A DNA stretch of 64,000 nt from Bifidobacterium reuteri DSM 23975 (GCF_000741695.1 NZ_JGZK01000017.1:62001-126000); one strand, 5' to 3'. Shown: positions 18,318-28,105, counted from the first letter of the stretch. Program-made: numbers and translations. The notes: a model not told the origin generated them from the letters alone.

Positions 18318-19577
18318 ATGAAGATCGCGGTTGCAGGTACCGGTTACGTGGGACTTTCGGTGGCGCTGCTGCTGTCCCAGCACAATGAGGTGCACGCGCT
18401 GGACATCGTGCCCGAGAAGGTGGCCATGCTCAACGCCGGCAAAAGCCCTATTGTGGACACGGAGATCACCCGGTTCCTCGACGGCAACCAGTCCGGCGAC
18501 CGTCCGCTCGACTTCCATGTGACGCTCGACCCGGCGCAGGCGTACACGGGTGCCGATTACGCGATCATCGCGACGCCCACCAACTACGACCCGCAGAAGA
18601 ACTACTTCGACACCTCAAGCGTGGAGGCTGCCATCGCCGCCGTCCGCGAGCATGACCCGGATGCCTGGATCGTGATCAAGTCCACGATTCCGGTGGGATA
18701 CACGGCGAAACTACGCGAGGAGCTGGGCGACAGGCGCATCCTGTTCTCCCCCGAATTCCTGCGCGAAGGCCATGCGTTGTACGACAATCTGCATCCGAGC
18801 CGCATCGTGGCCGGCGCACCGCAGGATGACGAGGAGGCAGTCGAGGCCGCGCACCGGTTCGTCGAACTGCTGTCCCAGGGCGCGGAGCCGTCCGAGCACG
18901 AGCGCATGAACCCTGATGGCACGGAAGGCATCCCGGAACTGGTGGTGGGAACCACCGAGGCCGAGGCGATCAAGCTGTTCGCCAACACGTATCTGGCCCT
19001 GCGCGTGGCGTACTTCAACGAGCTGGACACGTATGCGGAGAGCCGTGGTCTGAGCACGCGCGAAATCATCAAGGGCGTATGCCTCGACCCGCGCATCCGC
19101 GACGATTACAACAACCCGAGTTTCGGTTACGGCGGCTACTGCCTGCCGAAGGACACCAAGCAACTGCTCGCCAATTACGACAAGGTGCCCCAGAACCTCA
19201 TCGAGGCGATCGTGGATTCGAACACCACGCGCAAGGACTTCATCGCCACGGAGATCCTGGAGCTGGTGGCCCGCGCGAAGGCGTCCGGCGTGGCCGACCC
19301 TGTGGTGGGCGTGTACCGCCTGACCATGAAGGCCGGTTCGGACAATTTCCGCCAGTCCGCCATCCAGGGCGTGATGAAGCGCATCAAGGGCAAGGGTGTC
19401 ACCGTGCTTGTCTACGAGCCCACGCTCGACCAACCCGACTTCTTCGGCAGCGAGGTGACGCACGACCTCGCCGCATTCAAGCAGCGCGCCGACGTGATCG
19501 TCTCCAACCGCTGGAGCGACGACCTCGCAGACGTGAAGGACAAGGTCTACACCAGGGATCTGTTCAAGCGGGACTGA
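18318..19577 (+). CDS. ugd: UDP-glucose 6-dehydrogenase
   Basis: About 419 residues from ATG 18,318, which follows CAGGAAGG. Features in order: Rossmann motif [29 protein letters not shown], the [17 protein letters not shown] segment with the catalytic Lys (about 219), and the nucleophile Cys in [13 protein letters not shown] (about 275). A C-terminal UDP-binding domain follows. It oxidises UDP-glucose to UDP-glucuronate, a polysaccharide precursor. Nearest relatives by pattern are the short Ugd type of enteric bacteria. A longer in-frame form to 18,183 adds an Arg-rich, non-family stretch and was rejected. Confidence 0.92.
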   Translation: MKIAVAGTGYVGLSVALLLSQHNEVHALDIVPEKVAMLNAGKSPIVDTEITRFLDGNQSGDRPLDFHVTLDPAQAYTGADYAIIATPTNYDPQKNYFDTSSVEAAIAAVREHDPDAWIVIKSTIPVGYTAKLREELGDRRILFSPEFLREGHALYDNLHPSRIVAGAPQDDEEAVEAAHRFVELLSQGAEPSEHERMNPDGTEGIPELVVGTTEAEAIKLFANTYLALRVAYFNELDTYAESRGLSTREIIKGVCLDPRIRDDYNNPSFGYGGYCLPKDTKQLLANYDKVPQNLIEAIVDSNTTRKDFIATEILELVARAKASGVADPVVGVYRLTMKAGSDNFRQSAIQGVMKRIKGKGVTVLVYEPTLDQPDFFGSEVTHDLAAFKQRADVIVSNRWSDDLADVKDKVYTRDLFKRD

Positions 19578-19711
19578 TGAAAGGCTGGCGGTGAACTAGC
19601 CAGCAGCCTTGCGCAGTCGCCCCGCGGCCGAACGAGGCCGAACGGGCCGAGTTGGGGCGCCGCGCCGCGCAGCTCCTCACAGACAGCCAACCGGAAAGCA
19701 CTCGTTTGCTG

Positions 19712-19918
19712 CTATCTGCCTTCAGTGAGGTACATTCGTGCCATTGCGGAAAGCTATCTGCCTTCAGTGAGGTACCTCAGGGACGAAAACGCAAGTACGA
19801 ACCTTGCAATTACGGCACAGTGACGGTGTTTATACTCGAACTGTCCAGCTTTAGGAACCTCACTGAAGGCAGATAGCTTTCCGAAAAACACCGAATGTAC
19901 CTCACTGAAGGCAGATAG
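19712..19918. repeat. Four-copy inverted repeat element
   Basis: A core of 22 bp (CTATCTGCCTTCAGTGAGGTAC) occurs directly at 19,712-19,733 and 19,755-19,776, then inverted from about 19,854 and 19,892. The outer pair is complementary over 27 bp (19,712-19,738 with 19,892-19,918). The inner pair is complementary over about 29 bp (19,748-19,776 with 19,854-19,882) with one mismatch. The layout resembles a MITE or the nested ends of a lost mobile element. The wider spacer (19,578-20,135) has no gene I can support. Confidence 0.75.
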
Positions 19919-20135
19919 TAGCCCATTCCCATGCAAGCATCCGACCGGCCCTATGCTGCGGCAGAAATTCATTGACCGCATTTCCGGCTCCGCCTGCCAG
20001 AGGAGCCGGCAGCTTTCCAGCCCTTCCACTTCAAGCATGCTTGGGGTTCTTCGTCCCCTTCACAACTTTATAGCGTTTTCTATTATAGAAATTTCTATAA
20101 TTCCATCATCAATGCTCGAGTTACATATATATAAG

Positions 20136-20246
20136 GAGCTGCTGGGCCGGCTTCCGCTTCCCCAGCGCCTCCATTGTGCCGCGACCCGACAGATCCGACT
20201 GCTTGAAAAGCAGGTCTATGACGCCAAAGTCAAGAACATGAAATAA
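20136..20246 (+). pseudogene. Glycosyltransferase C-terminal fragment A
   Basis: The frame ending at TAA 20,246 encodes ELLGRLPLPQRLHCAATRQI and then LLEKQVYDAKVKNMK. This is almost identical to the last 36 residues of the GT2 gene ending at 27,098. No start or catalytic domain precedes it, so it is a remnant of a deleted paralogue. Confidence 0.8.
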
Positions 20247-20371
20247 TGCTGGGAGTTGTCCCAGCTGTCCAAGGAAACAAATGGCCCGCAACAGCGATGC
20301 GTTGGGTGGTACGTGCATCACACAACCCAACGCATCACACCACGTCAGCCAGGACCGCCGAGACACCTCGT

Positions 20372-21738
20372 TCATGCATCCAACAGCCAGCGCCATGCCG
20401 GAATGGCATCAATGCTCCCTTCCGGCACCTCAATCCGTTCTTCATAATCCGCGGTGACAATAACTCCGGAATCCACCCGGAAGCGGCGCATCGCCGCCTG
20501 CAATGCCCGAATCTCCCGCGTGCGCGTCTTTTCATCGTCGAGAGCCCAACAAACTTGAATCAAGTGATAGACATCCATGGCGATGGCATCGCCAACGACG
20601 AAATCAACCTCATGCCTGTTTCCACCATCCTGAAACAGCAATCGAGACACTGAACCATTTCGCACAAGCCTGGCGTCACGGCGGAGTTTCAGAAACACCG
20701 CTGTTTCCAACCGCTGACCACGCTCCAGCGCTGAAGCTTTGGAAAAAGCGTTGAACATGCCTTGGTCAATCGCATACACTTTGGCGGAGGAACGCGTGTT
20801 ATCCGCCAAGGCGCGGGAGAATTCATTGACCTGGAACAGCAGGTATGCTTCCTCGTAATAGTCCAGCAGCGCCGAAAGCGATCCACGCGAAACGCGCAGC
20901 CCCCGGCTCGTGAGCATATTGGCTGTTTTGTTGACCGAGAGCTCGCGCCCGGACGACGCCAATGCCTGCGTAAGGAACGCCGATGCAGCCACAGGATTGC
21001 GAATGCCGTACCGGTCAATCACATCACTGGCCAATGTACGATTCGCGTACTCCTGCAACAACGCCACAGCGTCAGGCACTCCCAGCCCCTGCACAGTGAT
21101 GAAGCCGCCACGTTCCAGATAGCCGTCCAGTCCATGCTTCAGATGAGCGATCTCCCCCGACGTGAACGTCCGACGCCCATTCATGTCAACCGGCACACCA
21201 CTGAGATCGACACCATGGAATCGCATGTACTCCGAGAAGCTCATCGGGAATAATTCCCGAGGCAGCGAGCGGCCTCTGAACTCGGTTGCCACTTCCCGCG
21301 ATAGCATTTTCGAAGACGAACCCGTCACGTACATGGTGACGTTCATCGTATCGACGAGACGGCGCAGAAACATGCCCCAGTCCGGCACTTCCTGGATTTC
21401 GTCGAAGAACAGGTACACTCCCTGCTCACGAACATCCGGGTACAGTTCGAAATACGAGTCAATCACATCCTGCAGCAATTGGGGCGTGAAGGGCTTAAGA
21501 CGCTCATCCTCGAAGTTGAAGTAGAGCATGCGGTCTTCGGATACGCCGGCGTCACGCAACGCGCGCATCTCCTGAAACAGGCGATATGTCTTGCCACACC
21601 GCCGTACACCGACAATGGTGCGCACCAGATTGCCCCTTCGAGGCTCCGGAGCTCCCCCAGATCAAGATCACGCGGGAACACTTCAGGTACTCCCACGCTC
21701 TTCCATTCGCGAATTATGCTTTTTACCAGATCGCTCAC
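20372..21738 (-). pseudogene. AAA_14/DUF4143 ATPase, frameshifted in a G-run
   Basis: The main frame (20,372-21,625) encodes an ATPase with Walker A GVRRCGKTYRL, Walker B YLFFDEIQEVPDW, sensor VTGSSSKML and a DUF4143-type C-terminal nuclease-like region. The normal N-terminus is in another frame, from GTG 21,738 behind AGGTGG: VKSIIREWKSVGVPEVFPRD...ELRSLEG. The two frames meet at the CCCC tract 21,632-21,635 (GGGG on the coding strand), and one extra G would restore the chain. The 417-residue downstream part can start at GTG 21,625 and keeps Walker A. Gene decay, phase variation or a sequencing error all remain possible. Confidence 0.75.
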
Positions 21739-21794
21739 ACCAGTACCCACCTTCACCGTCGTCTTGATTCGCTATTCTATCTCTTGACTTTTTA

Positions 21795-21839
21795 GAGAGC
21801 AAGATTTATATGAATCTTGCTCTCCAGTAGAGCAAGATT
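21795..21839. promoter_or_regulatory. Palindrome and repeated half-sites upstream of the ATPase
   Basis: AGAGCAAGATT and AATCTTGCTCT form an inverted repeat around TATATG (about 21,796-21,822), and a further AGAGCAAGATTTA follows at 21,829. The palindrome overlaps a likely minus-strand -10 (CATATAAAT), so it could be an operator for the ATPase gene. Confidence 0.5.
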
Positions 21840-21859
21840 TACTCTTTTTTTGAGCGAGA

Positions 21860-21941
21860 CAGCGGTATCCAGCTGGCGCAATCCGCCAGCCGCATGCCCG
21901 GAAAGCAGATCCATGACGCCAAGGTCAGGAACATGCGCTGA
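21860..21941 (+). pseudogene. Glycosyltransferase C-terminal fragment B
   Basis: The frame closing at TGA 21,941 ends in GKQIHDAKVRNMR, matching the KHVYDAKVKNMQ tail of the GT2 gene at 26,067-27,098 and fragment A. The preceding residues (QLAQSASRMP) are a rearranged form of the same tail. It is non-functional and lies on the far side of the broken ATPase from fragment A. Confidence 0.6.
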
Positions 21942-22053
21942 CGTTCAGCCATGATTGACGCCGCTCCGCAGAGCGTTAACAGAGGGTGAACCAGTCCTGA
22001 ACTTGTCGCTATAATGCCCGAGGTACGTAGTCGTAACAGGAACGGGCAGAGCA

Positions 22054-24390
22054 GTGATCGATACCCGAAAGCAAGAGGAACCAACAGCGGAAGCTTCGGC
22101 AGCGTCGGCTGAAAACCCGGCCGACTCAGTTGAGACGGCCGGCACAGCACCTGACGCAATCAGCCCCGACGGGACCGACACTGCGGCCGACACAGCGGCC
22201 GACACGGCGGCCAATACGGCGAGCGAAGAGCCCGAAGGCACACAAACCGACAAGCCCGAGGCAACCAGCCTCGCCTCCATGCGGCAAACACTGCAATCTC
22301 TCTGGGCCAAAGCAAAGCCGGCCCGCGAGGCATGGGGCAAACGTCCGAAGCTTCCCTACACGCTGTACGCCGTGGTCATGGTGCTGATCGACGCGGCTGC
22401 GGTGCTGTTCATCCAGTGGGGCATGTATTCGGAGCCAACATATGCCGATCCGAATGCGGTGGACAACACCACCAAGATCCTCAACAGCGTGAAAGGCCAA
22501 CTCACCAAGTTCGTCTCACAGATGTGGCTGGAGGAAGACAAACTCAATTGGCTGCTGAACTTCCTCGCCCTCGGCATGATCTTCTTGGTATTGGTGTTCG
22601 TGCTGAATCGTTTCTGGGTGGCTACAGCCGTGTTTTCCATCATGACGGGCGTCTATGCCGTGGCGAACAGCATCAAGGTCGATCTGAGGAACGAGCCGAT
22701 CATCCCCTCCGACCTTGGGTTCCTCACCAGCGGCAACGGCGGGGAAATCGCATCATACATCCCGGAGAACAGCCTAACGCTGGTGCAAGGCACCATCAAG
22801 GCACTGATCTTGCTGACCATCATCTGTCTGGCACTCCAGTTCGTCGACCAGCGCCGATGTGTGATCCCATTCCATTGGCGCAAACCGTTCCGCGATACGA
22901 AAACCATCATCGGCAACGCCACACGTGTCATTGCGGCGGCAACGAGCATCGCGCTGCTGTGTACGTTCACCTGGACGCTCAGCATACCCGGCGCCTGGGG
23001 CTATGAATGGGCGAAATCCTGGGGTGATTCGCCTCGTCTGTATAACGCTGCGGAAGACGCCACGGTCAATGGTCCTGTCATCAATTTCCTGCGTCTGGCG
23101 CACCCAAAGATCATGGAGAAACCGGATGGCTACAGCCGGAAGACCATGGAGGAATTGGCCGGCAGATACACCGACGCGGCCAACAGCACCAATGAGTCGC
23201 GCGTCAACAACCTGACCGACAGCACTGTCATCATGCTTCTTTCGGAGACGTTCTCCGACCCGACGCGCGTGCCGGGCATCACCTTGACCGAGGATCCGAT
23301 GCCGAACATACGCGCGCTGAAAGACGCCACGACCTCAGGTCTGATGCTCTCGCCCGGCTATGGAGGCGGCACCGCGAACATCGAATACCAGTCGCTGACC
23401 GGCCTGGATCTCGCACTGTTCGACGATTCAATGCAATCCATGTATCAGGAGCTGGTGCCACATCAGAAGAGCCCGTTCGCATGGAACCAGCTGTGGAACA
23501 CCGCCTATGGCGAGACAGGCTCAGTGGCATTCCACCCGTATTACAAGAACATGTATCTGCGCGACGCGAACTACAAAAAGTTCGGTTTCGGCACGTTCTA
23601 CGCGTTGGATAGCGACCCGGCGATCACTCATCAGGACAGAATCGACAATTCGCCATATGTGAGCGACGCGGCAGCCTATCAGAACATCATCGACCAGTTG
23701 AACAGCGAAGAGCATCCCCAGTTCGTGCAGATGGTCACCATGCAGAACCACATGACCTATGACGGCTGGTATGCTAACAACCAATTCGATCAGGCGAATA
23801 TCACGGAGAACCTCAACGATTACGAGCGCGGTCAGATCAATACCTATACCAAGGGAATCAGTCTCACCGACCAGGCGACCGCCGACTTCCTAAACCAGCT
23901 GAACGCGATGGACGAGCCGGTCACCGTGATCTTCTATGGCGACCATCTGCCGAGTTCCTACCAGACCGCAGCCTCAGACGATGCGAATACGCTCGCATTG
24001 CACGAGACCGACTATTTCATCTGGTCAAACAATGCGTCAGCCTCGGCTGGAACGAAACTGGACACCAGCGCCAGCGCCACCGCCTACACGTCGCCGAACT
24101 ACTTCATGGCGTTGGCTGCCGAGCATATGAACGCCAAGGTCTCGCCATATCTCGCCTTCCTCACCCAAGCCCGCACGAAGCTCCCGGCGCTGGAACGCCT
24201 GGTGCTTGGCGCAGGCGGATTCACCACCGACACATCGACCACATACCTGGACGCCGCAGGCAATGCCGTCAAGCGAAACGACCTTTCGGAACAGGCGGAC
24301 AACATGCTGCACAACTATCAGCTCATTCAGTACGACATGACCGCCGGCAAGGGCTATTTGGCGGAGATGGGCTTCTTCGACATGAGGTGA
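22054..24390 (+). CDS. LtaS-like phosphoglycerol transferase (sulfatase fold)
   Basis: A 778-residue membrane protein. About 110 N-terminal residues are acidic and Ala-rich, with a triplicated 12-bp repeat giving AADTAADTAA. Five membrane helices follow (YAVVMVLIDAAAVLFIQWG through SIALLCTFTWTLSIPGAWG). The extracellular domain of the alkaline phosphatase/sulfatase superfamily has LLSETFSD (metal Glu), GGGTANIEYQSLTG (the likely nucleophile Thr) and a late FYGDHLPSSY. Relatives transfer glycerol-phosphate to lipoteichoic acid or glycans. The start is GTG 22,054 with a weak ribosome site. It stands between decayed genes in the polysaccharide region. Confidence 0.88.
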   Translation: MIDTRKQEEPTAEASAASAENPADSVETAGTAPDAISPDGTDTAADTAADTAANTASEEPEGTQTDKPEATSLASMRQTLQSLWAKAKPAREAWGKRPKLPYTLYAVVMVLIDAAAVLFIQWGMYSEPTYADPNAVDNTTKILNSVKGQLTKFVSQMWLEEDKLNWLLNFLALGMIFLVLVFVLNRFWVATAVFSIMTGVYAVANSIKVDLRNEPIIPSDLGFLTSGNGGEIASYIPENSLTLVQGTIKALILLTIICLALQFVDQRRCVIPFHWRKPFRDTKTIIGNATRVIAAATSIALLCTFTWTLSIPGAWGYEWAKSWGDSPRLYNAAEDATVNGPVINFLRLAHPKIMEKPDGYSRKTMEELAGRYTDAANSTNESRVNNLTDSTVIMLLSETFSDPTRVPGITLTEDPMPNIRALKDATTSGLMLSPGYGGGTANIEYQSLTGLDLALFDDSMQSMYQELVPHQKSPFAWNQLWNTAYGETGSVAFHPYYKNMYLRDANYKKFGFGTFYALDSDPAITHQDRIDNSPYVSDAAAYQNIIDQLNSEEHPQFVQMVTMQNHMTYDGWYANNQFDQANITENLNDYERGQINTYTKGISLTDQATADFLNQLNAMDEPVTVIFYGDHLPSSYQTAASDDANTLALHETDYFIWSNNASASAGTKLDTSASATAYTSPNYFMALAAEHMNAKVSPYLAFLTQARTKLPALERLVLGAGGFTTDTSTTYLDAAGNAVKRNDLSEQADNMLHNYQLIQYDMTAGKGYLAEMGFFDMR

Positions 24391-24394
24391 TTGC

Positions 24395-24500
24395 GCGCGT
24401 AGCGCGTCCGTAATTGCAGGACGGGCTGTCAGCGAAGCTGACTGGGGGAGAGAGAAAAAGCTGAGACACTCAGTTATTTGTGAGACAGACCACTAGCAGC
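24395..24500. repeat. Dispersed palindromic repeat, copy C
   Basis: Between the convergent LtaS-like and HipA-like genes lies GCTGTCAGC-GAA-GCTGACTGGGGGAGAG, the reverse orientation of the hairpin in copy A, followed by GAGACAGACCACTAG. The hairpin may also terminate transcription in both directions. Confidence 0.5.
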
Positions 24501-24506
24501 CAGCAC

Positions 24507-25769
24507 CTATGTCTCCTTAAGCAAGTCTTCGTTGCGAATCACGGGCGCGTTCCTGACCGCCGGGCGTAGCGCATCCAGCTGGACGGCGAGCTTCGACTCG
24601 TCCACCAAGGGAATGTCGAGCAATGAGCGGGCTGCAGCATGCAGGTACTCGTTCAACGCTTCGATACGGCCGTCTTCAAGCGGGTATGCCGGATCGTTCT
24701 CCAACGTGACATCCAACGCACGGCGCAGCATCTCATGCTGGCTGGCACCCATGATGCTCGCACACTGGTCGCGGAACGTCATGCGCGAGTTCGACGGCTG
24801 GCGCTCCTCCAACACTTTCGGCGTCCATGCGCCATGCTCCCAGTCGGAACGCATGTCGTTCTTGAACAACGACATGTTGTGATCGAACAGAGGAGCCGGA
24901 CCGAGGATGCGCCCGGTATGGTTGTCCCGCAGGAAACCGTGGTTGTTGGCGTGGCGGTCCTGGTTGACGATAAGCGCGTCGAACACGAGCATCGTGCGCA
25001 TCGCCTCGAACGACTCCTCGGACACGGCACGGGCGGCGGCCAAAATCTCAGGGAACGAGGCCAGCTGCGTGGCCGCGTAGAACGGCACGAACGAAACATC
25101 CTTCGAGTTCATGGATGGGCATACCGATGCCAGTTTGCCTTTCCAACGGGCGATACGGTAGTCGACCGCGTTCACGCCGAGCTTGTATGCCAGCTGCGAG
25201 GCAAGGTATTCGGAATACGGCTCCAGCCCGGCGTTCGCATAGCCCACGGAACCCGCCTTCCATAGTTCCAGACCATGTTGCATATGGCGCCACGCCTTCG
25301 GGAACTGCCCGTCTGTCGTCCATTCGCTCGACAGGCCGATCGCATGCTTCTCGCTCGACGTGTACCCGGTGTAGGCGACGATGGCGAGCGTATCGTCCAG
25401 CGGATTGTCGTACAGATTGATGTCCTCGAACCTCAGATTCTCATCGTCGCGTTCCACCCAGAACGAATCATTGACCGACAGTCCTTTGCACAGGTCGATG
25501 ATGCCAAGGGTGTCCGAGATGTTCAGCCCGGCCTGTGCGAGAATCTGGGCGGCGAACTCGCGGTTTTTCGGAATCGTGCGCCGCTCCAGCCAAGTGGTGA
25601 GCTTCGCATCATCCGGCTCGGGTGCCAGCGGGAATGGGAGCAGCGTCCGCTTCGACTCGTCGAACCAACGGACGCGGGCTTCGATTTTGCCGGCCAGCAA
25701 CCCCTCACCGTACACGGCGTCGAATCGAAGCAGCGGAACGTCGTACAGACGCAGCACATACCCGGTCAT
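24507..25769 (-). CDS. HipA/CtkA-like protein kinase homologue
   Basis: About 420 residues from ATG 25,769, which follows GGAAGGAGC. The C-terminal half has the HipA-like kinase pattern: GLEPYSEYLASQLAYKLGV, catalytic loop NQDRHANNHGFLRD (about residues 275-290) and the metal-binding LFDHNMSLF. HipA kinases phosphorylate aminoacyl-tRNA synthetases or other proteins; the target here is unknown. The N-terminal half (about 1-150) is unlike the HipA N-terminal domain that I know. No hipB-type regulator is adjacent. A 26-nt palindrome lies in the leader. An 80-residue upstream extension reads through that palindrome and was rejected. Confidence 0.7.
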   Translation of the reverse strand: MTGYVLRLYDVPLLRFDAVYGEGLLAGKIEARVRWFDESKRTLLPFPLAPEPDDAKLTTWLERRTIPKNREFAAQILAQAGLNISDTLGIIDLCKGLSVNDSFWVERDDENLRFEDINLYDNPLDDTLAIVAYTGYTSSEKHAIGLSSEWTTDGQFPKAWRHMQHGLELWKAGSVGYANAGLEPYSEYLASQLAYKLGVNAVDYRIARWKGKLASVCPSMNSKDVSFVPFYAATQLASFPEILAAARAVSEESFEAMRTMLVFDALIVNQDRHANNHGFLRDNHTGRILGPAPLFDHNMSLFKNDMRSDWEHGAWTPKVLEERQPSNSRMTFRDQCASIMGASQHEMLRRALDVTLENDPAYPLEDGRIEALNEYLHAAARSLLDIPLVDESKLAVQLDALRPAVRNAPVIRNEDLLKET

Positions 25770-25790
25770 GCCTGCTCCTTCCGGCCCGAA

Positions 25791-25816
25791 CGCCTGAACG
25801 CGCACGCGTTCAGGCG
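25791..25816. promoter_or_regulatory. 26-nt palindrome in the HipA-like leader
   Basis: CGCCTGAACGCG and CGCGTTCAGGCG pair perfectly around a CA centre, 22 bases upstream of the kinase ATG on the minus strand. A TATACT -10 candidate is seen further upstream near 25,880. It could be an operator or an RNA hairpin. The rest of the spacer to 26,066 shows nothing else. Confidence 0.6.
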
Positions 25817-26066
25817 CCCAGACGCGCAACGCACCTTCGTCGGCCCCGACACAATCCCATACACCGACAACTGAGTACAGTATAGGCAAAGCCTTTGGAG
25901 ACAAGGTCTTGGGACCGTAGCGATTGTCATCATTCGACAAGACGCCACTCCCGTTCCTGCACCGCGCGGCATGCGGACCGCTTCCGTGTGCCATACTGTT
26001 CATGTCCATATCGCTTCGATGGTCCGCCTGTTCCGGCCGGGCCGCTGACGTATCAAGAGGGATGCC

Positions 26067-27098
26067 ATGACGCAGGATTCACCGCTTGTCTCCATCATCG
26101 TGCCGGTGTACAACGCCGAGAAGTATCTGCGCTACTGCGTGGATTCGATCCTGGGGCAGTCGTACACGAACCTTGAGGTGATTCTGGTGGACGACGGCGC
26201 GAAGGATTCCAGCCCCGCGATCTGCGACGAATACGCCGCGCAGGACGACCGCGTCACGGTGATTCACCAGACCAACGGCGGCATCTCCAAGGCGCAGAAC
26301 GCCGGCTTGGATGCGGCGCACGGCGAGTACATCGCGTTCGCCGACAATGACGATATCCTCGACCGGCGCAACATCGAGCTGCTGTTGCATGCGCTGCTCA
26401 GCACCGGTGCGGATATGAGCAAGGCCCGCTGGCGTCAGTTCGGCGTCTCCCAGCTGGAGACGGTGGCCGCGGAAGCGGCAGTCGGCGCCGACGCCCCCGG
26501 CACGATCACCGTGTTCGAGCATCCGCTCGCCGCATATCAGACCGTGTTCTGCAAGAGTCTCAGGTTGATCGGGGACAAGCTCGGCCGCCACACCGAGGCC
26601 CGCTACTTTAACGAGGCCAACTGGTGCAGGCTGTATAAGCGCGAGCTATGGGACGGCATCAGATTCCCGGAGGGCATGTATGCGCAGGACGTGATGGTGG
26701 CCGGCGAGCTGTACTCGCGCATGGGCAAGGTGGCGGACATCGACGTGAACCTGTACAACTGGCTGCAGTCGGCCGGGTCGGTGACGCATAAGGAACGCAG
26801 CTTCGGCTTCTATCATGACAATTTCGCCGCCGGCGCCCACAACTTCCGCCTATGCTTGGAGCAGGGCATACGCCCGGGCCGCAGCTACTATACTTTGGTC
26901 GGCTCCTATCACGAGGAGGCTACCGCCCCGGACTTCAACACCCCCGAAAGCCAGGCGCAGCGCGAACTGGACACCCAGGAATTCCATGAGCTACTGGGCA
27001 AGCTTCCACTCCCCCAGCGCCTCCACTGTGCCGCGACCCGACAGATCCGGCTGCTTGAAAAGCATGTCTATGACGCCAAGGTCAAGAACATGCAATAG
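26067..27098 (+). CDS. Glycosyltransferase family 2
   Basis: 343 residues with a GT-A fold: SIIVPVYNAEKYLRYCVDSI, VDDGAKDSS, NGGISKAQNAGLD and the FADNDD nucleotide-binding motif (about residues 91-96) in place of a strict DXD. ATG 26,067 follows AAGAGGGATG. It probably transfers one sugar in repeat-unit assembly. The C-terminal 36 residues (from ELLGKLPLPQRLHC) recur as orphan fragments at 20.1 and 21.9 kb, showing that paralogues once lay nearby. It is GC-rich, in contrast to the AT-rich DNA that follows. Confidence 0.9.
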   Translation: MTQDSPLVSIIVPVYNAEKYLRYCVDSILGQSYTNLEVILVDDGAKDSSPAICDEYAAQDDRVTVIHQTNGGISKAQNAGLDAAHGEYIAFADNDDILDRRNIELLLHALLSTGADMSKARWRQFGVSQLETVAAEAAVGADAPGTITVFEHPLAAYQTVFCKSLRLIGDKLGRHTEARYFNEANWCRLYKRELWDGIRFPEGMYAQDVMVAGELYSRMGKVADIDVNLYNWLQSAGSVTHKERSFGFYHDNFAAGAHNFRLCLEQGIRPGRSYYTLVGSYHEEATAPDFNTPESQAQRELDTQEFHELLGKLPLPQRLHCAATRQIRLLEKHVYDAKVKNMQ

Positions 27099-27413
27099 TC
27101 ACCGTCTTATCACACCAACGATATAAGTAGGGTGCTGCGGGCCATATTCATTTTCACAGATAATCTCACGCACTTCGAGCGCGCCTGCCTGCGTGGCAAT
27201 ATACTCGCCAAGCTCAGGCAAACGAGCCCAGTGCCAAGAAGATACCCTCCTAAATCCTCTTCCCAAAGTAGATTTAACATACTCGCATATCCACATTTCC
27301 ATTGCTTTCAGCCTTTCTCTGGAATCCCTCCCATCGTACTGTTTTGAAACGGCGTAAACCTGAGTTACTCTTGGGGATTGCCAGTAAGCAGCAGACCAGA
27401 AGCCGTCCAGCAA
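27099..27413 (-). pseudogene. Unrecognised truncated ORF (about 104 aa)
   Basis: An open frame on the minus strand ends at TGA 27,099, directly abutting the GT2 stop codon. Its residues (QSPRVTQVYAVSKQYDGRDS, WARLPELGEYIATQAGALEV, PQHPTYIVGVIRR) read like a natural soluble protein. It has only a TTG candidate start without ribosome site, and a TGA lies four codons upstream. I interpret it as the C-terminal remnant of a longer gene, family unknown. It could instead be chance. Confidence 0.35.
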
Positions 27414-28105
27414 ACCTTGACCGAATCAGGTGTAAACTATCATGGACAGAGCAGCGCCATCGCGCTGTTTGTGCTGACCGCAGGCCGATTGATCATGTCT
27501 CTTACACTGCATATGAGGTACCGCTGGCAGGAGAGCTTCGACGACGAACTCTTGATGAGCTGTTCGTTCAAAGAACACTTTCTGCTGGATTGGTTTGCAA
27601 CGATTAAACATCGACTTATACGACCGTAATCCACAGCACATTCCGTTCTTCAGTTATTCTCAGCCTTCCGATTTGCCTATACCGTACAAAGCACCTACAA
27701 GATAATCAACATAGTGCTACTAGTCTGCCTTCTTCTGTCCATGACTCTGTTGGTAATCATCAGAATCCGCAAAAGACAGAGCCATGATTACATCTTGGAA
27801 GCACTCATGTCCTGAGGATTGGTAACAAACAACTTTATTTACATATTCGTCATAGCGTGGCTTTCGCAATTCCTTCCCGCCAATGCGCAATTCAGATATT
27901 CCATAGGCGGCTCTAACGTTTTGGTTAACGTGGGCTCACTCGTAGCTCTTGGCATATTAATCAACATGACCGATGCTAAACATAGCGCAGTGCTACACGA
28001 CATACAATCCTCAACATGCACGTTGAAGCATGGGCTACACAATCACATTCATTAGTCTCGCTACTCACCGATTCGAACTTCATTCCCACTGTATTCTTGT
28101 TTATT
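27414..28105 (+). pseudogene. AT-rich stretch with membrane-protein fragments
   Basis: Two plus-strand segments look like pieces of polytopic membrane proteins. One (about 27,690-27,814) reads TYKIINIVLLVCLLLSMTLL followed by VIIRIRKRQSHDYILEALMS and a stop. The other (about 27,819-27,965) reads NNFIYIFVIAWLSQFLPANA and then YSIGGSNVLVNVGSLVALGILINM. Neither has a complete gene. GC content is clearly lower than in the flanking glf, ugd and GT2 genes. This is most simply the debris of earlier polysaccharide genes. Small ORFs near 27,300-27,630 match nothing I recognise. Confidence 0.45.

Noticed and set aside
21784-21811. Plus-strand promoter TTGACT-16-TTATAT leading into glycosyltransferase fragment B
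   Set aside because: It only leads into a dead fragment, and the palindrome there fits better as operator of the minus-strand ATPase.
25770-26009. 80-residue N-terminal extension of the HipA-like kinase
   Set aside because: It reads through a perfect palindrome and the presumed promoter, while ATG 25,769 has a strong AAGGAG site.
27302-27641. Transposase fragment in the AT-rich spacer
   Set aside because: The small ORFs on both strands show no DDE or HUH motif and no terminal repeats, so I cannot support an insertion sequence.
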